This document shows positions 1-7,774 of a DNA stretch of 64,000 bases, one piece after another; within the stretch, counting starts at the first letter, position 1; every line of letters begins with the position of its first letter. The notes under the pieces are model-generated. The model was not told the origin of the DNA. It did not search any database and worked only from the letters and a program-made list of their open reading frames with translations. The stretch comes from Sphingomonas faeni (lineage in GTDB: Bacteria; Pseudomonadota; Alphaproteobacteria; Sphingomonadales; Sphingomonadaceae). The DNA lies in NCBI RefSeq assembly GCF_023195535.1, contig NZ_JALPNF010000005.1, forward strand, positions 186,001 to 250,000, in the 5' to 3' direction. Position numbers and translations under genes: made by a program.

Positions 1-308
1 CCGTCCTTCGGATAGACCCAGTTCTTGACCGGCGTCTTCAACCAATCGGCATTGGTCGCGAAATAGCCGAAAGTCAGCTGCAGCTTCTCGTCGAGCGTCA
101 TCTCCTTGAGGATGAGCTCGACCCGTGCGTCGGCGTTCAGCGCGGTATTCATCCACAGCCGTGCCTTGGGCGCCTCGGTCCGCGCCGCCGCTGCACCGGG
201 CGCATTGTTGGTGGTCTGCGCCATAGCGGGCGCTGCAAAGCCGACACTCATCACGACCGAGCCCGCAAGGAGACGTGCAAGAATGGCCTTGGTCCGAGAT
301 GCGATCAT
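1..308 (-). CDS. GH3-family beta-glucosidase, N-terminal fragment (runs off left edge)
   Basis: Only the first 102 codons are in the window. They read an export signal (MIASRTKAILARLLAGSVV, then ...AAPAMAQ) followed by a stretch in the style of a glycoside hydrolase family 3 N-terminus: NADARVELILKEMTLDEKLQ and then GYF. GH3 enzymes release glucose or xylose from the ends of beta-linked oligosaccharides, and an exported sphingomonad member would work in the periplasm or at the outer membrane. The start is the ATG at 308; no better upstream start is visible. Three contiguous LacI-operator-like 14-mers lie 99-140 bases upstream of it, which fits carbohydrate control. The catalytic domain is outside the window, so family assignment rests on the N-terminal motif only. 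Confidence 0.72.
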   Translation of the reverse strand, partial: MIASRTKAILARLLAGSVVMSVGFAAPAMAQTTNNAPGAAAARTEAPKARLWMNTALNADARVELILKEMTLDEKLQLTFGYFATNADWLKTPVKNWVYPKD

Positions 309-406
309 GAAACCCTCTTTTTTTCTGACTAATGTGTACGTCGGATACGGCCTGCCGAAGCCGTCGCATAGAGGGCGCTGGCGAACAGGACGGCGATCTC
401 CGTCAA

Positions 407-448
407 AGCCATCGTTTCCAGGCAATCGTTTCCGGGCAAGCGATTTAA
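407..448. promoter_or_regulatory. Three contiguous 14-bp operator-like repeats
   Basis: Three back-to-back 14-mers start at 407, 421 and 435: AGCCATCGTTTCCA, GGCAATCGTTTCCG and GGCAAGCGATTTAA. Each resembles the LacI-family consensus TGNAANCGNTTNCA, matching about 8 of its 10 fixed positions. They lie between the divergent GH3 and MucR-like genes. Binding by a LacI-type repressor is inferred; the exact 14-bp phasing is seen directly. Confidence 0.5.
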
Positions 449-591
449 TCTAAAGCAATTGCAGGGGACTTTGTGATGTAAACCGTATCTCCTCATGCAC
501 GTTTTTACAAAAATTGCGGTGTAATTGTTCCGCAAGCGGTTGAACCCAGTCCCGCACGTTGTTACGGCGACGTCAGTCAATGGAGTTGAAC

Positions 592-1092
592 ATGGCCGAA
601 GATACCACCGACCTGAGCGCCGTCGAACTTGCGACTGAGCTGACCATTGCTTGGCTTGGCAATCCTAATACGCGTAGCTCTGCCGATGACGTTCCTGCCT
701 TTCTCGGCAAGATGCATGACACCGTCGCGGCACTGCTGGGTGCTACCACCGAATCGCCGTCGGTCGAAGCAGTCGCTGAATACACGCCGGCCGTGTCCGT
801 CCGAAAGTCGCTGGCGTCGAAGGATCACATCATTTCGATGATCGACGGCAAGTCATACAAGACCTTGCGCCGCCATTTGGCCACGCACGGCATGACGCCC
901 GCCGAATATCGCGAACGCTATAGCCTCAAGCCCGACTATCCGATGGTGGCCGAGAATTATTCGGAAAGCCGTCGCGCGATGGCGAAGAAGATCGGCCTGG
1001 GTCGCAAGCCCGGCGCGCGCAAAGCCGATGCAGCGCCTGCACCCGCCGCAACCACGCGTAAGCGCAAGACGGACACTACCGCCGCCGAATAA
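592..1092 (+). CDS. MucR/Ros-family transcriptional regulator
   Basis: This 166-residue protein has the MucR/Ros layout: an acidic N-terminal part (ELATELTIAWLGNPNTR), then a zinc-finger-like DNA-binding segment (IDGKSYKTLRRHLATHGMTP, then AEYRERYSLKPDYPMVAENY) and a basic Ala/Lys-rich tail. The family consists of global repressors of surface polysaccharide, motility and cell-cycle genes in alphaproteobacteria. The metal ligands are atypical: the Cys-x2-Cys/Asp pair of Ros/MucR is Ser-x2-Asp here, with the two histidines kept. The ATG at 592 is chosen because GGAG lies seven bases before it; the in-frame ATG at 580 has no ribosome site. It faces the flagellar operon tail across a shared terminator. 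Confidence 0.88.
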   Translation: MAEDTTDLSAVELATELTIAWLGNPNTRSSADDVPAFLGKMHDTVAALLGATTESPSVEAVAEYTPAVSVRKSLASKDHIISMIDGKSYKTLRRHLATHGMTPAEYRERYSLKPDYPMVAENYSESRRAMAKKIGLGRKPGARKADAAPAPAATTRKRKTDTTAAE

Positions 1093-1130
1093 GCCCGGCG
1101 CGCATCAGCAATGATGTGTGGCACCAGCGA

Positions 1131-1166
1131 AAAGGGACCGGCGCCGCCGAGCGTCGGTCCCTTCTT
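1131..1166. terminator. Bidirectional terminator hairpin
   Basis: AAGGGACCG at 1132-1140 pairs perfectly with CGGTCCCTT at 1155-1163, around a GC-rich loop. It sits between the convergent MucR-like gene and motB, so it can end transcripts from both sides. Confidence 0.7.
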
Positions 1167-1198
1167 CATGCATGCTGCAGTTTTCCCGGGGGAACGGG

Positions 1199-2101
1199 TT
1201 ACTTGCCGAACGAACCGCGGCGATACAGCAGCGTGATCGCGACGCGACGGTTGCGCGGATCGTGCGGGTCCTTGACGATCAGCGGCTCGCGGTCGGCCAC
1301 CCCTTCGATCCGTTCGAACCGCGCTTCCGGCGTGCCGCCCGACAATAGTCGGCGACGCGTCGCCTCGGCACGGCCCGATGCCAGCATCCAGTTGTTCATC
1401 GCCCGCGGATCGCCATACGGCACGCTGTCGGTATGCCCACGGATCATGATCGGGTTCTGCATGCCCGAAATCGAGCCCGCGATCATGCCGATCAGCTCGC
1501 TGGCCTGCGGATCGAGCGCGGTCGTTCCCAGCGCGAACATCGAATAATCGGCGTCGTCGACCAGGTCGATCCGCATGCCGTCCTGGGTCCGCACGAACCG
1601 CACATGACTGGCCAGCCGCGAGAGCTTGGCCGATCCCTGGATCTGGCTCAGCACGCGCTTGCGCATCGCCTCGAAATTCTTGCGATCCTCGCTGGCGAGC
1701 GCCTGGCGGTTCTTGATCGATCCCTGCTCGCCGGTCCCGATCGACGGACCGCCCTTGCCCGCATCGGGAATCGCGATCTGCGCCATGCTCGTCTGGCCCG
1801 CCTTCGGACCGATCTTGTTCTTGTCGAGGATCGATTCGCCCCCGAACAGCGCGCCGCCGCCGATCCCCAGCGAGCGCGTGTCGATCAACGTGGGGGCGAA
1901 ATAATCGGCGATGCCCTTGCGTTGCTTTTCGGTGGTCGCACCGAGGATCCACAACAACAGGAAGAACGCCATCATCGCGGTCACGAAATCGGCATAGGCG
2001 ACCTTCCAGGCGCCGCCGTGATGGCCGCCATGCCCCTCGATATAGATCTTCTTTACGATGATCTTCGGTGGCTGGATGTTGCCGTGGGGCGCGCGGGCCA
2101 T
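1199..2101 (-). CDS. motB: Flagellar stator protein MotB
   Basis: MotB anchors the stator to peptidoglycan and carries the ion-binding aspartate. The 300-residue protein has a short cytoplasmic N-terminus and one membrane segment at about 36-54 (YADFVTAMMAFFLLLWIL) with the conserved Asp at residue 38. A linker follows, and a C-terminal OmpA-like domain contains IRGHTDSVPYG and SGRAEATRRRLL. The YADFVTAMMAF form is the proton-type signature. It lies 15 bases behind motA and is the last gene of the leftward flagellar run, ending before a bidirectional hairpin. Confidence 0.95.
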   Translation of the reverse strand: MARAPHGNIQPPKIIVKKIYIEGHGGHHGGAWKVAYADFVTAMMAFFLLLWILGATTEKQRKGIADYFAPTLIDTRSLGIGGGALFGGESILDKNKIGPKAGQTSMAQIAIPDAGKGGPSIGTGEQGSIKNRQALASEDRKNFEAMRKRVLSQIQGSAKLSRLASHVRFVRTQDGMRIDLVDDADYSMFALGTTALDPQASELIGMIAGSISGMQNPIMIRGHTDSVPYGDPRAMNNWMLASGRAEATRRRLLSGGTPEARFERIEGVADREPLIVKDPHDPRNRRVAITLLYRRGSFGK

Positions 2102-2116
2102 GCTGTCTGCCGCCCC

Positions 2117-2980
2117 CTACTTGCCGCGAAGACCGTCGAAGACTTCGGCGAAGCCTGGCTGGTTCTTGTGCGCGATGCCCGAGCGGGCAGCCTCGATCAC
2201 CAGCGGCTGCGGATGACCGTGCAGCGAGGCGATGATGATCTGCTTGACCACGCCGTAGATCGCCGCATCGGCGTCGAGCACCTGCCGCAACCGGTTGGCG
2301 AGCGGCGCGACCATGCCGTACGCGAGCAGCACGCCCATGAACGTGCCGACCAGCGCCGAACCGATCATCGAGCCGAGGATCGACGGCGGCTTGTCGATCG
2401 AACCCATTGTCTTGACCACGCCCAGCACCGCCGCGACGATGCCCAGCGCCGGCAAGGCATCAGCGAGGCTGGTCAGCGTCCCATGCGCGCTTTCCTCCTC
2501 GTGGTGATGCGTCTTGATCGACTGGTCCATCACCTCCTCCACCGCGTGCACGTCGAGCGTCCCCGACGACACCACCACCAAGCGCAGCGTATCGGCGATC
2601 AGGTCGATGAGGGCGTGGTCTTTAAGGAGCTTTGGATATTCCGCGAAGATCGCCGAGGATTGCGGGTCCTCGACATGCGGCTCGAGCGCGATCGGCCCGT
2701 CCATCCGGAGCATCTTCATCAACTTGCTGACCAGGAAGATGACGTCGAGATAGTCCTGCTTCTTGTATTTGGGCCCCTTGAAGACCTTGCCGAGGCCAGC
2801 GCCGAGCGCTTTGAGTTCCTTGCCCGAATTGCCGATGATCAGCGCGCCGGCGGCGGCGCCGCCGATGATCAGCATTTCGTGCGGGATCGCCTCCAGAACG
2901 GGGCCGAGCGCGCCACCCGTAAAGGCGAATCCTCCGAACACCATGACGAGGAGGACGACGATGCCGATGACCGGAAACAT
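2117..2980 (-). CDS. motA: Flagellar stator protein MotA
   Basis: MotA is the inner-membrane stator subunit that couples ion flow to rotation. The 287-residue length is usual. Membrane segments are visible at about 1-22 (FPVIGIVVLLVMVFGGFAF), 33-50, 170-190 (ADALPALGIVAAVLGVVKTM, with the TM3 proline) and 205-225 (GSALVGTFMGVLLAYGMVAP), with a large charged cytoplasmic loop between TM2 and TM3. It is followed directly by motB. A 122-base gap separates it from flgL, so it could also have its own promoter, but I found no convincing one. Confidence 0.96.
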   Translation of the reverse strand: MFPVIGIVVLLVMVFGGFAFTGGALGPVLEAIPHEMLIIGGAAAGALIIGNSGKELKALGAGLGKVFKGPKYKKQDYLDVIFLVSKLMKMLRMDGPIALEPHVEDPQSSAIFAEYPKLLKDHALIDLIADTLRLVVVSSGTLDVHAVEEVMDQSIKTHHHEEESAHGTLTSLADALPALGIVAAVLGVVKTMGSIDKPPSILGSMIGSALVGTFMGVLLAYGMVAPLANRLRQVLDADAAIYGVVKQIIIASLHGHPQPLVIEAARSGIAHKNQPGFAEVFDGLRGK

Positions 2981-3102
2981 GGTGCTGGAAATTCCCCCTG
3001 GGCCGACAATGGCAGGTACGTAGCCAGAGAATTAACCGGATTTAGTAGCCAACCGGTTACCAGACGCCGCGCCCTGCCTAAAAAATATCAGTCGTCGAAA
3101 CG

Positions 3103-4023
3103 TCAGCGAAGATAATCGAACAGCGAGAGCGAGGAGAGCTTCGAAAAGCTCGCCTGCGTCGCCGACAGGATCGTCATCGTCTTCTGCAGCTCGACCACCG
3201 CGGTCGGAATATCGGTATCTTCCAGCGCAGAGCGGGTCGCTTCGCGGTCGACGCCGGTATCCTTCAGCCGCGACGTCTCCAGATCGACCCGCGCCGCGCG
3301 CGCACCGAGCGAGGCCTGGACGGTCGACACCTGATCCGATGCCGCGCTGATGTCGGCCAGCGACGTATCGAGCGCATCCGGCGTGAAATCATCCGATTGC
3401 AGTGCGGTCGCGATCGCGGCGAGCATCGCCAGCGTGTTGGTACCGCCCTCGATGCTGCCATCGGGCCGCGTCGTGCCACCGACCGTGAAGACCCGTGCCG
3501 CGGTCTCGTTCGCCTGCACGCTCTGGCCGTCGCCGATCGGGATACCCGACACCGGCTTGGAGGCAAGCGCGTAGCTGCCGTCGGTGGCAACCGCCGTCGT
3601 GCCGTCGCCACCGCCGAACAGGGCCTGCCCGCGTGTGTCCTTGCCATTGGCGAGGCCGGTGAGAGTCGCGACGATCCCGGCGAGCTGTTCGCCGATGGCT
3701 TTGCGGTTTGTCGCGTTGAGCGTGCCGTTACGCGCCTGCGTCACGAGGGTGTTCGCGGTCTGGAGCTGGTCGCTGATCGCGCTGAGGCTCGTATCGCCCT
3801 GCTTCAGCACCGACGTGGCGGTGCCGAGATTGGCCACATACGCCTTGTCGTCGGCGGTATCGCGCGCGAGCGTTGCGAGCCGCTGATAGGCGACGCTGTC
3901 CTGCGACGGCGCGGAAAAGCGCTTGGTCGTCGCGATCTGGGTCTGCAACGCATCCGCCCTGCCGGTGAGTGACGTCATCGTGCTCGCGGCACGATCGTAG
4001 AAGAGGCTGGTGGCGATCTGCAT
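3103..4023 (-). CDS. flgL: Flagellar hook-filament junction protein FlgL (HAP3)
   Basis: FlgL forms the second junction ring between hook and filament. The 306-residue protein has the flagellin-like terminal coiled coils: at the N-terminus QIATSLFYDRAASTMTSLTG followed by an SAPSQDSVAYQRL stretch, and at the C-terminus AVVELQKTMTILSATQASF ending SLSLFDYLR. Flagellin proper would be longer and lacks this ending. It lies five bases downstream of flgK in the same operon, the usual order. Confidence 0.92.
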   Translation of the reverse strand: MQIATSLFYDRAASTMTSLTGRADALQTQIATTKRFSAPSQDSVAYQRLATLARDTADDKAYVANLGTATSVLKQGDTSLSAISDQLQTANTLVTQARNGTLNATNRKAIGEQLAGIVATLTGLANGKDTRGQALFGGGDGTTAVATDGSYALASKPVSGIPIGDGQSVQANETAARVFTVGGTTRPDGSIEGGTNTLAMLAAIATALQSDDFTPDALDTSLADISAASDQVSTVQASLGARAARVDLETSRLKDTGVDREATRSALEDTDIPTAVVELQKTMTILSATQASFSKLSSLSLFDYLR

Positions 4024-4028
4024 GGGCT

Positions 4029-5375
4029 TTACCGTAGATCGAGGATGGTCTGGAACGTGTCGCGCGCGGTCTGGATCACGCGGCTCGACGCCTGATAGGC
4101 CTGCTGGAAGCGCAGCAGGTCGACCGCTTCGCTATCGAGGTCGACACCCGAGGCGGACGCAAGCGACGCGACCGCGCCATCGCGGATCGCGCCTTGCGCA
4201 TCGGCGACCGTCTTGCGCTGTTCGAGCGCGGCGGCGTTGCCGGCGACGAGCATGGTGGTCCGCGTCTCGAAGCCGCCGCTGGTGCGGACCGCCTGCAATG
4301 CCGACAGATTGGAGGCATCGCGCATACCGCCGGTAGCGCCGGCGGCGGCGATCCCGCGCGGATCGGTCAGCGAAACGGAGATGTCGGTCGGGCTGGTGCC
4401 GGTCGCGAACAACGCGGCACCCGGATTGCCGTCGAGGTCGCGTCCCTGCGCCTGAACCGCGTTGACCTGGGCGGTGAAGTCGCTGGCGATGCCGTTGAGC
4501 GATTCGCGCGCCGCGGCGATCCGCTGCGCGCCGTCGGCCATCCCGGCAAGCGCACCGCCCGTCGGCGACAGGTCGGACGTGACGCCGCCGCGCGTCACCG
4601 CGAACTGCACCGCGCCTTCGTCGTTGCGGGCGAACGACGCCTGCCCGCTTTCGTTACCCGCCACGAATACCGTGCCGGTCGCGCTGCCGAGCCGCACCGT
4701 CGCGCGCCCGAGATCGTCGAATGCCGTGCTGACATCGGTCAGCGTGCTCATCTGGTCGAGCAGCTGGTCGCGCTGATCGGCGAGCTGTGCCGCGCTCGAC
4801 GAACCCGGCTGCGTGCGCGCGAGCCCGTCATTGACCTTGGCGAGCGCGGTGCCGAGCGCATTGAGCGACTGGACCGCCTGCGTTGCGGACGAATCGAGTT
4901 CGGTCGCGGCGGTATCCAGCGCCTTGCCGGTCGCGGCAAAGGCCTCCGCCGCAGTCTTCGCCGCTTCGAGCATCACCGCGCGTGCCGGTACCGAGGTGGG
5001 GTCGGCGGACAAGGTCTGCGCGGAACCGAAAAAACTGGTGAGCCGGTCGCCGAGCTTGTTGTCGCCGAGCGAGGCTTCGATCCGGCTCATCCACGCGACG
5101 CTCGTTTCGGTCTTGCCGAGGTCGGTGCCCGCGGAGCGGACCGCCTGCGATCGATACGCATCGGCGCTGCGGCCGACGCCGACCACGACCACGCCACTGC
5201 CGGTCGCCGAGTTGCGCGCGTTGATCCCGCCATTGACCGACGAGACCTCGGCGAGCGTCGTCGTCCGCCGGGTGTAGCCGACCGTCCCTGTGTTCGCGAT
5301 GTTCTCCGACACCGTCGACAGCGCGGTCTGGTAGGCGCGAACGCCCGAGGCGCCGATCGAGAGGAGATCGCTCAT
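4029..5375 (-). CDS. flgK: Flagellar hook-associated protein FlgK (HAP1)
   Basis: FlgK is the first hook-filament junction protein. The N-terminus has the rod/hook family pattern (SIGASGVRAYQTALSTVSEN then IANTGTVGYTRR). The C-terminus ends in the expected heptad helix (AVDLLRFQQAYQASSRVIQT ... FQTILDLR). At 448 residues it is about 100 shorter than the enterobacterial protein, the loss being in the variable middle domains. The ATG overlaps the flgJ stop by four bases, pointing to translational coupling. Confidence 0.95.
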   Translation of the reverse strand: MSDLLSIGASGVRAYQTALSTVSENIANTGTVGYTRRTTTLAEVSSVNGGINARNSATGSGVVVVGVGRSADAYRSQAVRSAGTDLGKTETSVAWMSRIEASLGDNKLGDRLTSFFGSAQTLSADPTSVPARAVMLEAAKTAAEAFAATGKALDTAATELDSSATQAVQSLNALGTALAKVNDGLARTQPGSSSAAQLADQRDQLLDQMSTLTDVSTAFDDLGRATVRLGSATGTVFVAGNESGQASFARNDEGAVQFAVTRGGVTSDLSPTGGALAGMADGAQRIAAARESLNGIASDFTAQVNAVQAQGRDLDGNPGAALFATGTSPTDISVSLTDPRGIAAAGATGGMRDASNLSALQAVRTSGGFETRTTMLVAGNAAALEQRKTVADAQGAIRDGAVASLASASGVDLDSEAVDLLRFQQAYQASSRVIQTARDTFQTILDLR

Positions 5376-5734
5376 GGCGGCGAACCTGCCGTGGGTTCGT
5401 TAAGATCGGATTGAGACTTTGCCAGGAAATCGGTCATCGCCTTGCCGATGCCGAGCGGCGTGTGCTCGGCCATCGACTTCGCGACCAGACCGTCCTGCAT
5501 ATCGGTGAAGGTATCGATCGCCTTCGAATCGAACAGCGGATCGCTCAACTTCGCCTGACGCATGCTCTTGAGCATCATGCCGGTGAAGACCGCCTCGAAC
5601 TGCTGGCCCGCCTTGTCGAGATTGTCCTTCGACTTGAGGCGGCTCGTGTCGGTCGAGATGCCGGTGGTTGGCCCAGTCGTCGGCGTGGCCGTCGGCGTGG
5701 TCGTCAACGTGGCGGGTGCGTTGAGCGGGCTCAC
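5372..5734 (-). CDS. flgJ: FlgJ rod-binding domain protein (no muramidase domain)
   Basis: In enterobacteria FlgJ caps the growing rod and opens peptidoglycan with a C-terminal muramidase. This 120-residue protein holds only the rod-binding part: a Thr/Pro-rich N-terminus (about 1-30), then KAGQQFEAVFTGMMLKSMRQ and FTDMQDGLVAKSMAEHTPLG. The muramidase half is absent, as in many alphaproteobacteria. The wall-opening job probably falls to the SLT-type lytic transglycosylase encoded at 15147-15992. It overlaps flgI upstream and flgK downstream by four bases each. Confidence 0.92.
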   Translation of the reverse strand: MSPLNAPATLTTTPTATPTTGPTTGISTDTSRLKSKDNLDKAGQQFEAVFTGMMLKSMRQAKLSDPLFDSKAIDTFTDMQDGLVAKSMAEHTPLGIGKAMTDFLAKSQSDLNEPTAGSPP

Positions 5735-6837
5735 AGGACGATCAACTCGGCCTTGAGCGCGCCGGCTTCCTTCAGCGCCTCGAGGATCGCGACAAGGTCG
5801 GCCGGCGATGCGCCGATCGCGTTGACCGCCTTGACGATGTCGGCAAGCCGGGGGCCGGGGTTCAGCAGGAACATCGGGCGACGCTCCTCCTCGACCGCGA
5901 CGGCGCTGTTCGGGGTGACGACGGTCTGGCCGCCGCTGAACGGGGCCGGCTGGCTGACCTGCGGCTTCTCGTCGATCCGCACCGTCATCTTGCCGTGCGT
6001 GATCGCCGCAGGGCCGACCCGGACCGCGGAATTGATGACGACGGTGCCGGTGCGCGCGTTGACGATCACCTTGGCGGACGGCTCGGCGGAGACGACGTCG
6101 AGATTCTCGATCGTCGACATCAGCGTGGCGCGGATATCGGCACCGAACGGCGCGCGCACCGCTACCGAGACCGCGTCGATCGCCTGCGCGCTGCCGAAGC
6201 CGAGCTTCGAGTTGATCGCGCCGGCGACATTCTGCGCGGTGGTGAAATCGGCGCGGGCGAGGTTGAAGGTGAGCGTCGGTGCGCTGTCGAACCCGGTCGC
6301 GACCGCGCGTTCGACGGTGGCGCCTTCGGGGATGCGACCGGTCGAGGGTACGTTGACGACGATCTTCGACCCGTCCGCACCTTCTGCGCCCAGGCCGCCG
6401 ACCGCGAGGTTGCCCTGCGCCATCGCGTAGATCTGGTTATCCGCGCCGAGCAGCGGCGTCATGATCAGGCTGCCGCCGCGCAGCGACTTGGCCTTGCCCA
6501 TCGACGCGACGGTGATGTCGAGCCGCTGGCCGGGCTTGGCGAACGGCGGCAGTTCGGCGGTGATCATCACGACGGCGGCGTTCTTCATGCCCGGGTTCGC
6601 GGACGGCGGCAGTTGCAGGCCGAAGCGCGACGCGACGGCTTTGAGCGACTGCACGGTGTATTCGAGATTGTCGTCGCCCGTGCCGGGGAGACCCACGACG
6701 ATGCCGTAGCCGGTCAGCTGGTTCGACCGGATACCCTGGAACCCGCCAAGATCCTTGATCCGGTCGGCCGAGGCCGGCGCGGCGATCAAGAGCGATGCGA
6801 GGAGAGTGGCGAGGAGACCTGCGAATAAACGAAACAC
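5731..6837 (-). CDS. flgI: Flagellar P-ring protein FlgI
   Basis: FlgI builds the periplasmic P ring, the bushing around the rod. The reading frame is open for 93 more codons upstream, but the GTG at 6837 is the probable start. It has AAGGA about eight bases before it and begins a clean signal peptide (FRLFAGLLATLLASLLIAAP then ASA). Mature FlgI then starts with DRIKDLGGFQGIRSNQLTGY and GIVVGLPGTGD, the family hallmark. The resulting 368 residues match the usual length. The upstream extension runs through a structured repeat element and is not expected to be translated. Confidence 0.94.
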   Translation of the reverse strand: MFRLFAGLLATLLASLLIAAPASADRIKDLGGFQGIRSNQLTGYGIVVGLPGTGDDNLEYTVQSLKAVASRFGLQLPPSANPGMKNAAVVMITAELPPFAKPGQRLDITVASMGKAKSLRGGSLIMTPLLGADNQIYAMAQGNLAVGGLGAEGADGSKIVVNVPSTGRIPEGATVERAVATGFDSAPTLTFNLARADFTTAQNVAGAINSKLGFGSAQAIDAVSVAVRAPFGADIRATLMSTIENLDVVSAEPSAKVIVNARTGTVVINSAVRVGPAAITHGKMTVRIDEKPQVSQPAPFSGGQTVVTPNSAVAVEEERRPMFLLNPGPRLADIVKAVNAIGASPADLVAILEALKEAGALKAELIVL

Positions 6838-6853
6838 GGTCTTTAGTCCTTTA

Positions 6854-7062
6854 CCGTTCGTGCTGAGTAGCGACCGAGTAGGCGCGCAGCGGCGTATCGA
6901 GATGAGCTGGTCGGATCTTCCCCCGGAAGATCCTGAACATGCCGGGGGCATGTTCACCAGCTCACCGTATCGAAGCATGGGTTCCGCGCGCCAACCTGTC
7001 CTTCGATACGAGCCCTCGATACGCGCCTTCGGCGCTACTCGGTCTCTACTCAGGACGAACGG
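6854..7062. repeat. Nested palindromic element between flgH and flgI
   Basis: Two 48-base arms (6854-6901 and 7015-7062) are imperfect inverted copies of one another, both bearing the CCGTTCGT-x-CTGAGTAG-x-GACCGAGTAG and TATCGAG parts. Between them lie a perfect 9-bp stem (6903-6911 with 6956-6964) enclosing two perfect hairpins (6913-6933 and 6934-6956), and another perfect 9-bp stem (6967-6975 with 7001-7009). The 239-base gap is thus almost wholly structure. I recall the arm sequence as a dispersed intergenic repeat of sphingomonads, but this is not verified here. Confidence 0.75.
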
Positions 7063-7076
7063 CTGGTGATTGCGCA

Positions 7077-7760
7077 TCAAAACGGGCTGACGACGGAGAA
7101 GAAGCGGCCGAGCCACCCCTGGCGGCCGGCGCGGGCGACGTCGCCCTTGCCGGTGTACGAGATCTGCGCGTCGGCCACGCGGGTCGACAGCACGCGGTTG
7201 TTGGCGTCGACATCAGCGGTGCGGACCAGACCCTTGATCTTCAGGAACTCGTCGCCGCGGTTGAGCGTGACACGCTTCTGGCCCTGCACCAGCATCGTGC
7301 CGTTGGGATAAACTGCGGCGACGGTCACGCTGACCTCGCCCGAAAGCGAGTTCGCCTGGTCGGCGGCCCCCGTGCCGTTGAAATTGCGCCCGCCGCTGAT
7401 CGAGGCATCGCTCTTGCTGAACAGGTTGAGCGCGCCGGTGGTCGGCGGCGTGATGCTCGCCCCGCCGTTGCTGTCGAGCTTCGACCCCGACGACTTCGAC
7501 GCGGCGGTCCGCTCGACCAGCACGATCGTCAGCGGATCGCCGACCTTCCGCGCGCGCCAGCCTTCGTACAGCGCGGCGTAGCCATCCTGCGCCTGGAAGA
7601 TCGAGCCTGTGGCGACGACCGGGACCGGCTGGACCGGCAACGGCCGCGCGACCGAGAAATCCTCGGGCGGCACCTTCTTGCCGAAGATGCTGGCATCCGC
7701 CGACGTCGGGCCGGCGATCGCCGCGATGGCGATAAGCGAAATGAAGGATAAGCGGATCAT
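7077..7760 (-). CDS. flgH: Flagellar L-ring protein FlgH (no lipobox)
   Basis: FlgH forms the outer-membrane L ring. The 227-residue protein has a signal peptide (MIRLSFISLIAIAAIAG, then PTSADA) and typical FlgH blocks: ALYEGWRARKVGDPLTIVLV, GSKLDSNGG, VTVAAVYPNGTMLVQGQKRV and NRGDEFLKIKGLVRTADVDA. In enterobacteria FlgH is a lipoprotein, but there is no cysteine after this signal peptide or elsewhere in the protein. The ring is therefore presumably assembled without lipid anchors. It follows flgG by 14 bases; a structured repeat separates it from flgI. Confidence 0.93.
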   Translation of the reverse strand: MIRLSFISLIAIAAIAGPTSADASIFGKKVPPEDFSVARPLPVQPVPVVATGSIFQAQDGYAALYEGWRARKVGDPLTIVLVERTAASKSSGSKLDSNGGASITPPTTGALNLFSKSDASISGGRNFNGTGAADQANSLSGEVSVTVAAVYPNGTMLVQGQKRVTLNRGDEFLKIKGLVRTADVDANNRVLSTRVADAQISYTGKGDVARAGRQGWLGRFFSVVSPF

Positions 7761-7774
7761 GCTGCGCTCCGCGA

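Noticed and set aside
3001..3060. A FliA-type promoter before motA
   Set aside because: A TAAA lies on the minus strand, but the -10 part at the right spacing matches GCCGATAA poorly, so I could not support it.
6838..7116. N-terminal extension of FlgI
   Set aside because: The extra 93 codons read through the nested palindromes; the GTG at 6837 with its ribosome site starts a clean signal peptide.
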